From the NCBI RefSeq assembly GCF_037081715.1, contig NZ_JAZDDH010000003.1, positions 124,001 through 188,000 on the forward strand: a stretch of DNA of 64,000 nt, given 5' to 3'. Source of the DNA: Halalkalicoccus sp. CG83 (lineage in GTDB: Archaea; Halobacteriota; Halobacteria; Halobacteriales; Halalkalicoccaceae). The position numbers and the translations under genes were made by a program. The notes under the pieces were generated by a model that was given only the letters and a program-made list of their open reading frames with translations, searched no databases and was not told the DNA's origin. Positions 16,315-25,269 of the stretch are shown piece by piece; the stretch's first letter is position 1, and each line of letters begins with the position of its first letter.

Positions 16315-16681
16315 GGTGTGTCATCTCATACCGAATAAAGATAATAGTTCTGCATGGAAAGCCCGAGAGGGGATTAGACGTCGAGCGGGCAAGACTAACA
16401 AAAAAAGGCAACTCATCCCGCATTCTTCGGGAAGCTGATTACGTTGAATGCAGTGGCACTGAACCCCTCACGCGGCAGTCCCTCGTTGAGCGGCTTTTTG
16501 ACGCACTGAACTATCTGATACTCTCGCTTGAACAGGAGACCTCTCCGATCAGCGCGGCCAGCAGGTCGACGATGCGGCCTCTCTGAAGGAGTACGCTGAT
16601 ATCGATTCCAACCGACTGTTGATCGAAGCTGAGCCGATCAACAAACGCCTCGATCAATCGAAACACGGTCTCGGTCGTTTT
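16315..16681. other. Gap of 367 nt with an unrecognised coding relic
   Basis: On the plus strand two overlapping frames carry protein-like sequence: SLVERLFDALNYLILSLEQE near 16480-16545, then EYADIDSNRLLIEAEPINKR around 16589-16650 after a frame change. This looks like a short frameshifted gene relic. No family is recognised. The butanediol dehydrogenase promoter must lie near 16320-16360, which is AT-rich. Confidence 0.3.
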
Positions 16682-16924
16682 CTACGTGTTGTTACGGTAG
16701 GAGCTGCTACGCCGTCTCGTCCTTGGTTGACCGTCATAGTACTTCGTTGCGACGAGTTCCTGAAACGTGTCGCTGTCGGCGGTCTCTTCGATGTATTCGC
16801 GAATGGCCTCAACGAGCAGATCCGTCCGGTCCTTGTCGAACAGATCAGCAATCGCATCGAGACGGTTGATAAGGTATTCGGGCGACTGAAAGTGGACCCG
16901 TCGCGGGTCATCGCTCGCGCCCAT
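16682..16924 (-). CDS. Ribbon-helix-helix (CopG-like) protein
   Basis: An 80-residue protein with the RHH pattern: a short strand (RRVHFQSPEYLI), helix A (NRLDAIADLFD), then DRTDLLVEAIREYIEE, which matches RHH antitoxins and small regulators in haloarchaea. The ATG at 16924 begins the domain; an upstream in-frame start at 16987 adds residues unlike the family. The C-terminus is Arg/Ser-rich. No toxin gene adjoins it, so it is an orphan antitoxin or a plain regulator. Confidence 0.65.
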   Translation of the reverse strand: MGASDDPRRVHFQSPEYLINRLDAIADLFDKDRTDLLVEAIREYIEETADSDTFQELVATKYYDGQPRTRRRSSSYRNNT

Positions 16925-17104
16925 CCTATGTGCATATCTTGCAGATAGAGTGGCAACAGTTTCGGCGATCGCCCAGCGTTTGCACATCGGAACTCTCCCT
17001 GCTTGGTTGGCTGAAGCTGGCCTTCTGTAAGATATCGATCTGTATGATCTACTCCACGAGCAATACCTACAGGATCGAGATCATCGGAAGGGCGGGAATT
17101 GTCC

Positions 17105-18289
17105 CTATGGGAGCGCTGATCGGAGGTCCTCACAGAGATCGTCGACGTCTTCGATGCCGACCGACAGCCGGACCAAGGTCTCGGGAATGTCCGTGGTGGC
17201 CGATTCGTGACTGCCCTGGTCAGGACGCATTAGCGACGGCACCTCGACGAGACTCTCAACGCCACCCAGACTGGTCCCTGGGGTAAATATCGTGAGCCCG
17301 TTGAGGAATGCCTCGAGTTCGGTGAGCGAGCCGTCGAACTCGAAGGACAGCATTCCGCTGTACCCCGACATCTGTTCGCCCGCGAGGTCGTGCTGTGGGT
17401 GACTCTCGAGGCCCGGATAATGAACGTGGGTGACCCGGTCGTGGCCCTCGAGAAGGCGAGCAACCGCCATCGCGTTCTCCTGGTGGTGTTTCATCCGTGC
17501 CGGCAGCGTCTTGATACCGCGCGCGACGAGATAGCAGTCGAACGGCGAGAGCATGTTTCCAAGCCCGATCCGCTGGGCAAACGCTAGGTTCTCGAAGACC
17601 GCATCGTCGTCGGTGATGACGGCCCCACCGATCGAATCGGAGTGGCCGTTGAGGTACTTGGTGGTACTGTGGACGACGATATCGGCGCCCAGTTCCAGTG
17701 GCGCTTGGAAATACGGGCTCGCGAAGGTGTTGTCGACCCCGAACGGAATGCCATGGTCGTTGGCGATGTCGGCTATCGAGCGGATATCAGACAGCCGCAT
17801 CAGCGGGTTCGTCGGTGTCTCCGCCCAGATCAAGTCGGTGTCCGAATCGACTGCTGAGGCGATGTTTTCGGGCTCGCGAGCGTCGACGAACTCGACATCG
17901 ACGCCGAGGTGACCGGCGACCAGCTTCGTGAGAAGTTTCTCAGTTCCGCCATAGATGGAGTCCGACGAAACGAGGTGGCCTCCCGGCGGGACCAGCGATA
18001 ACATCGTCGTCGAGATAGCGGCCATCCCCGAGGAAAACGCCAGTCCGTGCTCGCCGCCTTCGAGGCGGGCTAACTGCTCTTCGAGGGCTGCCCGTGTCGG
18101 ATTGCTCTCACGCGAGTATTCGTGTTCGTTGGCATCGTCCCCGCCGGCCCACTCGAAGGTGCTTGAGAGGTGGATGGGCGCGACGACGTCATTCGTGCCA
18201 CCGTGGTGGGGGCGTGCCTCGGTCTCAGCTGTGCCGACGGCGATGGTCGAGAATCGGTTCTCGTTGGCTTTGTCATTGTGTCGTGTCAT
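17105..18289 (-). CDS. Cystathionine gamma-synthase / gamma-lyase family PLP enzyme
   Basis: Transsulfuration enzyme, 394 residues, that makes or breaks C-S bonds in sulfur amino acids. Typical stretches are YSRESNPTRAALEEQLARLEG, AFSSGMAAISTTML, IYGGTEKLL, the Asp of FGVDNTFASPYFQ that contacts the PLP ring, and the Schiff-base lysine in VHSTTKYLNGHSD. The C-terminus carries SLGGVESLVEVPSLM and VRLSVGIED. Synthase, lyase and O-acetylhomoserine sulfhydrylase cannot be separated by eye. A MetX-like hydrolase lies at 62843 but is not linked. Confidence 0.9.
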   Translation of the reverse strand: MTRHNDKANENRFSTIAVGTAETEARPHHGGTNDVVAPIHLSSTFEWAGGDDANEHEYSRESNPTRAALEEQLARLEGGEHGLAFSSGMAAISTTMLSLVPPGGHLVSSDSIYGGTEKLLTKLVAGHLGVDVEFVDAREPENIASAVDSDTDLIWAETPTNPLMRLSDIRSIADIANDHGIPFGVDNTFASPYFQAPLELGADIVVHSTTKYLNGHSDSIGGAVITDDDAVFENLAFAQRIGLGNMLSPFDCYLVARGIKTLPARMKHHQENAMAVARLLEGHDRVTHVHYPGLESHPQHDLAGEQMSGYSGMLSFEFDGSLTELEAFLNGLTIFTPGTSLGGVESLVEVPSLMRPDQGSHESATTDIPETLVRLSVGIEDVDDLCEDLRSALP

Positions 18290-18344
18290 AGGTGACGTCT
18301 CGAGGGGACTGTATTCAGTACCGCGTCTCCGATAACTACCAGGG

Positions 18345-18586
18345 ATGGAGACTCGTCGTTTGGTACCACTTCAAGTCGAAGCGTTCTATGTGCTCAACGG
18401 GACGCTGCACGTTGAGACGCCGGATGAAGAGAACGTTGTGGAAGCTGACCAAGCGCTGTTTGTCGATCCCGGCAATTCACAGCGGCATTCAATCCCGAGT
18501 CTGCAGACGGGCCCGTTCGTGTGCTCGCCATTGGCGTACCATCTGTCGATGACGCGCAGGAATATGATCCAGCGACTGACGCATGA
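18345..18586 (+). pseudogene. Cupin-domain pseudogene (truncated and frameshifted)
   Basis: The cupin core is plain: EAFYVLNGTLHVETPDEEN, then EADQALFVDPGNSQRHSIPS. After that the frame shifts; the next frame continues the family ending (VLAIGVPSVDDAQEYDP) to a TGA at 18586. The first half of the domain, with the metal-binding HxH strand, is missing. A complete cupin of related type lies at 55911-56405. Confidence 0.65.
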
Positions 18587-18677
18587 GACACTTAGATATT
18601 CTTCGGCCACAGTGTTCTACTGAACTAGTTGATAATACGTTAGCGCCTTCCTCCTCGAATACATATCACCTCAAAAT

Positions 18678-18990
18678 ATGGGTGATACACTTGAATATAC
18701 TGCAGAGGAAGCTCAACAGGAAGAATCCATATTCAAGACCCCAGCAGCGATAGCACGTCGCCGGCTCGTTCGAGAGCAACTCGATTTCCAACTGAACGAA
18801 AATGTGCCCTCAATCGGCTGTGGGCCAGGCTTTGAGCCGGTTGAAATTGCGGACGTTATCGGTCCAAATGGACACGTATCTGCTATTGATCAGAACGAAG
18901 CGATGCTCACATTGGCAGAGCGACGATGCTCCGATACGTCGAATATAACGCGGACAAGAGCGGAGGCTGTTGCCCTTCCGTTCGATTTTC
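18678..18990 (+). pseudogene. Truncated SAM-dependent methyltransferase
   Basis: The N-terminal third of a class I methyltransferase: a leader helix, motif I as SIGCGPGFEPVEIADVIGP, motif II as VSAIDQNEAMLTLAERR, and the start of motif III (TRAEAVALPFDFP). Similarity stops near 18990 and the frame runs on into unrelated DNA that becomes the MazG gene. Insertion of the MazG-DUF2075 module probably cut the gene here. Confidence 0.7.
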
Positions 18991-19016
18991 CTCTTCGTAA
19001 TTTGTGCTACCGTACT

Positions 19017-19023
19017 TCTTTAA
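19017..19023 (+). promoter_or_regulatory. Probable TATA box of the MazG-nuclease operon
   Basis: CTTTAAG lies about 25 nt before the ATG at 19046, again the leaderless arrangement. Confidence 0.35.
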
Positions 19024-19045
19024 GAACGTCTGGGAAAGTTAGCGT

Positions 19046-19393
19046 ATGCCGTTTGACGAGCTCAATGTGGCTGTGCGAGAGTTCTGTGAGAGCAGAGACT
19101 GGGGACAGTATCATACGCCCAAAGACCTCGCTATCGGGCTGGTAACGGAATCTAGTGAACTCTTGGAACTGTTCCGGTTCAAAGATCGGACTGAGCAATC
19201 GGAACTCCTTGCAGAGTCTGGAAAGCGCGAAGAAGTTGAGGACGAACTCGCAGATATCTTGTTCTTTCTGCTGCGTTACGCTGATCTGTACGATATCGAT
19301 CTGGAGGCAGCTTTAGAGCGGAAACTTGAGAAGAACGGAGAGCGGTATCCGGAGAACGAATATAAAGGAAGCAATGAAAAGTACGATGAATAA
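19046..19393 (+). CDS. MazG-like nucleotide pyrophosphohydrolase
   Basis: A 115-residue all-alpha NTP pyrophosphohydrolase of the MazG / RS21-C6 (dCTPase) type. It should bind Mg ions through the ESSELLEL helix (Glu35, Glu38) and the EEVEDELADILFFLL helix (Glu67, Asp70). Such enzymes clear dNTPs or damaged nucleotides. The next gene starts 5 nt after its stop, so the two form an operon. The pairing with a nuclease-helicase suggests a nucleotide-handling part of a defence module. Confidence 0.85.
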   Translation: MPFDELNVAVREFCESRDWGQYHTPKDLAIGLVTESSELLELFRFKDRTEQSELLAESGKREEVEDELADILFFLLRYADLYDIDLEAALERKLEKNGERYPENEYKGSNEKYDE

Positions 19394-19398
19394 AGAGG

Positions 19399-21288
19399 AT
19401 GCTCATCTACGAAAGTACCAAATCGGGATTCTTGGACGATAACCTGACTGATCAGTTAGTCCCGAAAATCAAGCAAGGGTACGAATCGAAAGGGCTTGGG
19501 ATCGGAAGCGAGAGTGAGGTTCAGTCATGGGAGAACTCCTTCCAATACATGCACAAGGTACTGAGTGGAAGCGATCTCCCCGACAATGCGGGCGTAGCAA
19601 TCGAGTTCAAGATTCCGCTCACGTCTCGTCGCATCGATTTTCTGATTTCAGGGTACGACGAGGACGGAAATGCGAACGTGGCAATCGTTGAGTTGAAGCA
19701 ATGGGATGGGAAAAGCACGGAGACGGTTGCGGATAAGGATGGGATCGTCAAGACCTTCCTCGGGGGTGGAATCCGTGAGACAACCCACCCGAGCTACCAA
19801 GCGCTATCATACGCTGAGTTGCTGAAGGATTTCAATGTCTCTGTTCAAGAGAAGCCGATTCATCTCTCTCCTGCAGCGTATCTCCACAATTTCGGGCAAC
19901 AGTACTGCGAGACGATCGATAATCCTGTCTACCAACGGTATACGGAGCAAGCACCGCTCTACGTTCGCGGTGATGCGAAGAAACTGCGGTCGTTCCTTGA
20001 AACACAGATAGACGTTGGCGACAACCGGGAGACTCTCTACGAGTTAAGCGAAGGAGAACTCAGACCGTCGAAGACGCTCCAAGATTCGCTCTTGGCGATG
20101 CTCGAAGACCAAGACGAGTTCACGTTGATTGACTCCCAGAAGGTCGTCTTTGAGAAGGCCATCGAACTGGCGAAGCGGTCTCATCGTGATGGTCACAAAC
20201 GTGTGTTGATCGTTGAGGGTGGGCCTGGAACTGGCAAGACGGTTGTGGCGATCAATATCTTAGCCGAACTGATTCAAAACGACCTCGTCGCTCAATACGT
20301 CTCGAAGAACCGCGCCCCGAGAGAGGTGTACAAGGAAAAGCTTCGAGACGACAAGCTGGTCAAAGAGATCGACCATCTGTTCACAGGAGCTGGGAGTTAC
20401 GTGGAGACGGAGGCAAACACACTGCCCGCATTGGTCGCTGACGAAGCCCATCGACTGAACGCGGAATCGACGTTCTTCGGTCGTGGTGAGAACCAGATCA
20501 TGGAGATCATTAACGCCGCGAAATTCAGCGTGTTCTTCATCGATGAAAGTCAGCGCGTTCACATTGACGATATCGGATCGAAAGACGAGATTCGACGGCA
20601 TGCCCGTGACTTGGGTGCTGACATCGAAGAGTTGACATTGAAATCGCAGTTCCGCTGCAACGGCTCTGAAGGGTACCTCGCCTGGCTTGACGATGTCCTC
20701 GAGATCCGGGAAACGGCGAATGCTGACGGGTTCGATCTCGACTACGACCTGCGGATGTTCGATGATCCCCAGACGCTTCACGAGGCGATTGCGCGTCGGA
20801 ATGAGGAGACTCGATTGTCGCGGGTGGTCGCGGGTTACTGCTGGGAGTGGGACAAGGAGGGACGTTCTGATCGTGAGACGTACGACATCAAGATCGGTGA
20901 TTACGAGCGAAGCTGGAATCTCGATACAAGCGAACCGTGGGCGATCGCCGAGGGATCGATCGACGAAGTCGGATGTATACATACCTGCCAGGGACTCGAA
21001 TTCGATTATGTTGGCGTGATCATCGGTGAGGATCTGAAATATCGTGATGGCGAGATTGTCGTCGATCACGAAGCACGCGCGAATACGGACCGTTCGTTGT
21101 TCGGGATCAAGAAGATGTTCAGGGAGCAGCCGGAGAAGGCGGCTGCGAAAGCTGAGGAGTTGATCAAGAACACGTATCGAACGCTGATGAGTCGCGGAAT
21201 GAAGGGCTGTTACATCTACTGCTGTGACGATCAACTCCAAGAGTACCTCACAACACGGGTCGCGAACGTCAGTACCGGATCTCGATAA
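19399..21288 (+). CDS. DUF2075 helicase-like ATPase with N-terminal PD-(D/E)XK nuclease
   Basis: A 629-residue protein. Residues about 65-140 hold a nuclease-like core: Asp80 in RRIDFLISGYDED and the ExK of AIVELKQWDGK (Glu98, Lys100). An SF1-like ATPase follows: Walker A GGPGTGKT at 274-281, Walker B in LPALVADEAHRLN, the FFIDESQRVHI strand, then LTLKSQFRCNGSEGYL. Near the C-terminus are IHTCQGLEFDYVGVIIGEDL (helicase motif V) and LMSRGMKGCYIYCCD (motif VI). This is the DUF2075/Schlafen-like group, linked to phage defence or DNA repair. The stop is followed by a 150-nt gap. Confidence 0.85.
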   Translation: MLIYESTKSGFLDDNLTDQLVPKIKQGYESKGLGIGSESEVQSWENSFQYMHKVLSGSDLPDNAGVAIEFKIPLTSRRIDFLISGYDEDGNANVAIVELKQWDGKSTETVADKDGIVKTFLGGGIRETTHPSYQALSYAELLKDFNVSVQEKPIHLSPAAYLHNFGQQYCETIDNPVYQRYTEQAPLYVRGDAKKLRSFLETQIDVGDNRETLYELSEGELRPSKTLQDSLLAMLEDQDEFTLIDSQKVVFEKAIELAKRSHRDGHKRVLIVEGGPGTGKTVVAINILAELIQNDLVAQYVSKNRAPREVYKEKLRDDKLVKEIDHLFTGAGSYVETEANTLPALVADEAHRLNAESTFFGRGENQIMEIINAAKFSVFFIDESQRVHIDDIGSKDEIRRHARDLGADIEELTLKSQFRCNGSEGYLAWLDDVLEIRETANADGFDLDYDLRMFDDPQTLHEAIARRNEETRLSRVVAGYCWEWDKEGRSDRETYDIKIGDYERSWNLDTSEPWAIAEGSIDEVGCIHTCQGLEFDYVGVIIGEDLKYRDGEIVVDHEARANTDRSLFGIKKMFREQPEKAAAKAEELIKNTYRTLMSRGMKGCYIYCCDDQLQEYLTTRVANVSTGSR

Positions 21289-21440
21289 TTTCAGCTGGCT
21301 CAAAGTCTGGCCCACAGCCGATGGAGAGTACGTCTTCGCCCAGCCGTAACTCGAGCTTCTCTAATAAGCTGGCGCCGGCTGGATCCCTCTTCTTTCAGTG
21401 GACGGACGCCGGATAGCAAGTGTCTCTGGGCGCGTATCCC

Positions 21441-22358
21441 CTAAGTTGCAATGGAGTGTACGAGTTCCCACTCATCCTTCAGGACCTTTTCTTTCGTATC
21501 AGTTCCACCGTCTGTGAGGAGTCCGATATGGGAGAGCTGGAATTTGAATTGGAAGTGGATCCCTGATTTGTACACGGTTGGGTCAGCCAGCGTTGATTCG
21601 TTGATATCTCCATCAGCGGTGAGAACATCGTCGCGTCGATCTTGCGTAACGAAGACTTCGACGGCGAGTGGCTGATTGATTCGACACGTTTCCATGAAGA
21701 CGTCGTCGATAGTTGCGGGCCGAATACCGCGTTGGTGGAGGCGCTCAAGTGATTCGACGATGAATTGGGTTGGATCGTACTGGATGGCGACTGAGCGTGC
21801 GAGTTGTGCCCAGCGTGGTGTGAGCTCAGTAAACGGAGTGGACCGTCCTTTCCAGGATGCAAACTCCTCGAGTGCACCGCCAATGGTGCCATAGTGATCG
21901 TAGGCGAAGCGGACGACCTCCGCGCCGAGATGCGTGAGCGTCTCGCCGTTAGGACGATTATCGACGAGCCCGAGCAGAAGCGCGCTACGGCGGCCGCCTG
22001 ATACGCTGTTGTGGAACCCACCAGCGAGGAAAGCGGGGCTGTCTTCGTCGGCCAGCAGCGCCGCTTGTTCGGCTGTGAGGCTGTAGTGCCCCGTCTCGGG
22101 ATCGTAAGTGACGTATCCGCCAGCCGCTCCCGCGGCGAGCCATTCGGCGACGTACGGTTCCACGGTATCGGTTCGCTCGGCCAACTCGGCGGGCAGGAGT
22201 GGTCCACCATCGGCTAATGCCCCGTAAAGGCCGAGTCTATCACCGATGACAATCAGTGGCGCGTAATAGGCCGCTCCGAGCTCGTTGACGGCCATTCCGA
22301 CAAGTTCGTCTAATTGTTCTTCGTCGATCGGTTCATCCGCGGTAGTCGGTGGTACCAT
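21441..22358 (-). CDS. Chimeric protein: methyltransferase N-terminus joined to an unrelated domain
   Basis: A 305-residue protein. Residues 1-115 match the winged-helix dimerisation part of Rv2258c-like methyltransferases (LIVIGDRLGLYGALADGG, PYVAEWLAAGAAGGYV, LADEDSPAFLAGGF). The SAM-binding part does not follow. From about residue 125 the sequence changes to a family I associate with haloarchaeal accessory replicons: LTHLGAEVVRFAYDHYG, FTELTPRWAQLARSVA, INQPLAVEVFVTQD. The junction looks like illegitimate recombination giving an in-frame fusion. The ATG at 22358 is the domain start; the frame stays open upstream to 22658 through the divergent gene. It may be expressed, but methyl transfer is not expected. 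Confidence 0.65.
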   Translation of the reverse strand: MVPPTTADEPIDEEQLDELVGMAVNELGAAYYAPLIVIGDRLGLYGALADGGPLLPAELAERTDTVEPYVAEWLAAGAAGGYVTYDPETGHYSLTAEQAALLADEDSPAFLAGGFHNSVSGGRRSALLLGLVDNRPNGETLTHLGAEVVRFAYDHYGTIGGALEEFASWKGRSTPFTELTPRWAQLARSVAIQYDPTQFIVESLERLHQRGIRPATIDDVFMETCRINQPLAVEVFVTQDRRDDVLTADGDINESTLADPTVYKSGIHFQFKFQLSHIGLLTDGGTDTKEKVLKDEWELVHSIAT

Positions 22359-22506
22359 GTCTGGAGTGTGGGCGGCAGACCTATTGGCCTCATTCACGGA
22401 AACGACGTTCGACGGCGTGAACGCCGTTTCAGGCCGTGAGAGGAATTCCGTCGTGTACGGGATAGAGTTACTATCCGTGCCATCGAATATCGTGCTAGTA
22501 GACACC

Positions 22507-23403
22507 ATGGACTCTCCCGAAAACGACCAACTCACATTCAATCCACCGGCGTCGCCGATCGTGGAGGCCGTCATGCAGAATGCGCGGAACCAGCGATATC
22601 TCAGCAAGCGCCTTGACGCAGCAGGCGACCGCGCCGACCCAGACCATCTCGGCGACATCGTTCGTCACGGTCCGGTTCTCGAAGCGCTCCGGGCAGAGCC
22701 ACTGGACCGCCGCGAGATCGAGGACCGTCTCGACGTCTCGCGGGCGACGAGCCACCGTTTAACGAAGTGGCTCGACGAACAGGGGTTCGTCGAGAAGGTC
22801 GATAGTCGGTTCCAGTTGACAGGCCGTGGTGAGGCAGTCACCGACGAAGTGCTTCGGTTCGAAGCAAATGTGAGCACCGTCCACCGAATGGGACCGCTGT
22901 TGGACGAGATCTGTCCGCATCACGCTGAGTTTGCCATCGAACCGATGATCGATTCGACCGTGACGATCGCGGAACCGACCGTTCCGGATCGACCGGTCGA
23001 GCGATTCATCTCGCTCGTCAGCGAGTCAGAGACGTTCCGAGGGTTCAATGCGACGCATCTGGCGCCATTGATGATCGGTGAGTTCTACCAACGAGTATTC
23101 GATGGTACCGAGGCCGAACTCATTTACACGCCACCCGTCGCCGAGACACTGCGTGAAACGTATCCGACCCGCGTGACCGAGGCGGTCGATCGCGGACAGT
23201 TAACTATTCGAACCCGCGAAAAGCTCCCATACGGACTCGCACTCTTCGATGAACGCGTCGGACTTGGAGGATACGACGATGACACGGGGTTGATGCAGGT
23301 GTTCGTCGATACGGACTCACCCATGGCTCGTGAGTGGGCCGAACGCGTCTACGTGTCGATCAAGGCGGATTCTATGCTACTCGAAAGCCAAGTAGAGCAG
23401 TAA
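22507..23403 (+). CDS. Winged-helix transcriptional regulator, DUF1724-like
   Basis: A 298-residue haloarchaeal regulator. An ArsR-like HTH occupies about 50-115 (IVRHGPVLEALRAEPLDRR, LDVSRATSHRLTKWLDEQG, FQLTGRGEAV). A C-terminal sensor domain of the DUF1724 kind follows (MIGEFYQRVFDGTEAELIYT, LTIRTREKLPYGLALFDERV, VFVDTDSPMAREWAERVY). The ATG at 22507 is chosen because the family begins there, although the frame is open from 22285. It diverges from the chimeric gene with 148 nt between, so autoregulation or control of that gene is likely. Confidence 0.8.
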   Translation: MDSPENDQLTFNPPASPIVEAVMQNARNQRYLSKRLDAAGDRADPDHLGDIVRHGPVLEALRAEPLDRREIEDRLDVSRATSHRLTKWLDEQGFVEKVDSRFQLTGRGEAVTDEVLRFEANVSTVHRMGPLLDEICPHHAEFAIEPMIDSTVTIAEPTVPDRPVERFISLVSESETFRGFNATHLAPLMIGEFYQRVFDGTEAELIYTPPVAETLRETYPTRVTEAVDRGQLTIRTREKLPYGLALFDERVGLGGYDDDTGLMQVFVDTDSPMAREWAERVYVSIKADSMLLESQVEQ

Positions 23404-23570
23404 ACGTCGAAGCCATCGAAAGAGAGCCACTCGAATTCAGCAGACTTGGGGGTGACTCCAACGGTCTCTGTAGCGATGAGGTCCTCGGGTGAGAGACCGA
23501 CACAGACCGCTCGTGGGTAATATCCCTGATTTGGGGAATATACTTAGTGCTACCCATCATAGAGCAGTAT

Positions 23571-23801
23571 ATGGCGGACACAACACTCGATGACCGTGGC
23601 CGCCTCACACTTCCAAAGGAGCTCCGAGAGCGATACGGGGAGCGGTACCATATCGTCGAACTGCACGACGGAATCAAGCTCGTTCCCCTCGCGGACGATC
23701 CGCTTGCAACGCTTCGAGACGAGTTCGCGAATGTCGAAAAATCAGCCGACGAGCTCCGAGATGAGGCGCGAGACGTAGCACTCGACGAGGCCGGACGCTG
23801 A
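23571..23801 (+). CDS. vapB: AbrB/SpoVT-type antitoxin (VapB)
   Basis: A 76-residue antitoxin. The swapped-hairpin DNA-binding domain lies at the N-terminus (TTLDDRGRLTLPKELRERYG, KLVPLADDP). A charged helical tail follows that would thread into the toxin. The ATG at 23571 begins the domain. The stop is directly followed by the toxin ATG (TGAATG). Such pairs are autoregulated through VapB binding to their own promoter. Confidence 0.85.
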   Translation: MADTTLDDRGRLTLPKELRERYGERYHIVELHDGIKLVPLADDPLATLRDEFANVEKSADELRDEARDVALDEAGR

Positions 23802-24176
23802 ATGTACGCTGAAGTGGATTTTCTCCTCGCACTCATCAAAGACGACGATTGGCTTGGTGAGGCCGCTGAGGTGGTTTATCAGAAGCATCGAGACGATCTG
23901 TGGACCTCACAGTTCACGCTCATCGAACTACTCTTGGTCGCGTATCGCGAAGATCGGGATACTGAGCGAGTCATCGCGAACGCTGCAGCTCTCCTTGACG
24001 TACGTGGTGACGTGGACACCGTCGTCGCGGCAGCAACGTACGTTGAGGACCATGGATTCACACCCTTTGATGCGCTGCATCTCGTGGAGTCTGCAGGCGA
24101 CACTATTGTTTCCAGTGACCGCGCCTATGAGGGGTTCGCACTGCGACGTGATCTTAGAGATGGCAGAGAAGAATGA
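23802..24176 (+). CDS. vapC: PIN-domain ribonuclease toxin (VapC)
   Basis: A 124-residue PIN-domain toxin expected to cleave RNA when its antitoxin is lost. The acidic site is visible: Asp6 in MYAEVDFLLAL, the Glu of FTLIELLLVAY, the Asp of GFTPFDALHLV, and the Asp of TIVSSDRAYEGF. Typical VapC length. It starts with no gap after vapB, so synthesis is coupled. Confidence 0.85.
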   Translation: MYAEVDFLLALIKDDDWLGEAAEVVYQKHRDDLWTSQFTLIELLLVAYREDRDTERVIANAAALLDVRGDVDTVVAAATYVEDHGFTPFDALHLVESAGDTIVSSDRAYEGFALRRDLRDGREE

Positions 24177-24262
24177 TACCGATGACGATATCGAGCATTC
24201 TAGCCAAATCGCCTGCACTAGGTAGGGTACTGGGGCGTTGAGATCCAACTATTGACTCACCA

Positions 24263-25249
24263 ATGATAACAAATCGACTGAAAAGTATCGTCCCAATGTT
24301 CGGTGGTGGGACACACTACGTGACGACGCTGAACTCGTTGTTGAATTTCATCGACACCCATCGACCAACCACCGACGAGCTCATTGAGTGGCATCGGGAG
24401 ACCTTCACGAACGTCTCGAGTCGCAGTTCGATCATGCGTCGTGTTACGTATCTCCGGAAGGTCGGATTTATCCACCAACCCAACGACCACTGGGAACTCG
24501 ATACAGTAGGTACGGAGTACACACAAGACTACAACAGTGAGACGCTGCTTCGAATCATGTGCGACCGGAACGTTGGTCTCCGAAGTCTTCTCTATGCACT
24601 TTCGACTGGACCACTAACGATCGAAGAGATCAGTCTCCAACAATTAGAGACCCATCCTGAATTAGGATGGGAACCCACCGAGACTGACATGGCCCACCAA
24701 CGAACAAACTGGCTCCGGAGTATGGGCTTGGTAGAGAAAAACGGGAAGCATTACCAGCTGACATCGGAAGGGAGCCGGTTCGTTGATCAAGCAGTTACTG
24801 CCTGGACGCCAACAGAAGAGACATCGGTTGATACCGATCCTGAACTAACAGCAGACGTCTATGAGACACGAACTTATACACGAACACTGGATCCGGAATT
24901 TCGCGCAACGGTGCTCTCCCGGTACGACAGGACGTGCCCAGTATCTGGTGTTGATCACCCGGGGCTATTAGACATAGCACACGTACTCTCCTGGAGCGAG
25001 TATCCCAACCATAGAGCGGATCTCTCGAACGTGCTTCCACTGAGCAAAACACATCACGCTGCGTTCGATCGTGGACTCTTTACCATCGATCAGGACTATC
25101 GACTCCGAGTGAACCCTTCCTTCGAGACACAGAGCACGCTATTACAGCAGACACTCCTCAATCAAACTGGCGAGCAGATTACTGTTCCTGACCAGAGTGT
25201 TGATCCCAACTATCTACGCCAACACAACGCAGCACTTGACTGGATCTAA
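24263..25249 (+). CDS. HNH endonuclease with N-terminal winged-helix segments
   Basis: A 328-residue protein. The first ~180 residues contain two winged-helix-like units (LIEWHRETFTNVSSRSSIMR with WELDTVGTEYTQD, and MAHQRTNWLRSMGLVEK with YQLTSEGSRFVDQ), suited to DNA recognition. The HNH fold occupies about 218-275: Cys225 in RTCPVSGV, His240 in LLDIAHVLSW, Asn256 in DLSNVLPLS and the His pair 264-265 in KTHHAAFDRGLF. This architecture is shared by type II/IV restriction enzymes of the HNH_2 kind. No methylase sits beside it. Confidence 0.85.
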   Translation: MITNRLKSIVPMFGGGTHYVTTLNSLLNFIDTHRPTTDELIEWHRETFTNVSSRSSIMRRVTYLRKVGFIHQPNDHWELDTVGTEYTQDYNSETLLRIMCDRNVGLRSLLYALSTGPLTIEEISLQQLETHPELGWEPTETDMAHQRTNWLRSMGLVEKNGKHYQLTSEGSRFVDQAVTAWTPTEETSVDTDPELTADVYETRTYTRTLDPEFRATVLSRYDRTCPVSGVDHPGLLDIAHVLSWSEYPNHRADLSNVLPLSKTHHAAFDRGLFTIDQDYRLRVNPSFETQSTLLQQTLLNQTGEQITVPDQSVDPNYLRQHNAALDWI

Positions 25250-25269
25250 CTGTCGATTTCCTGATAGAG

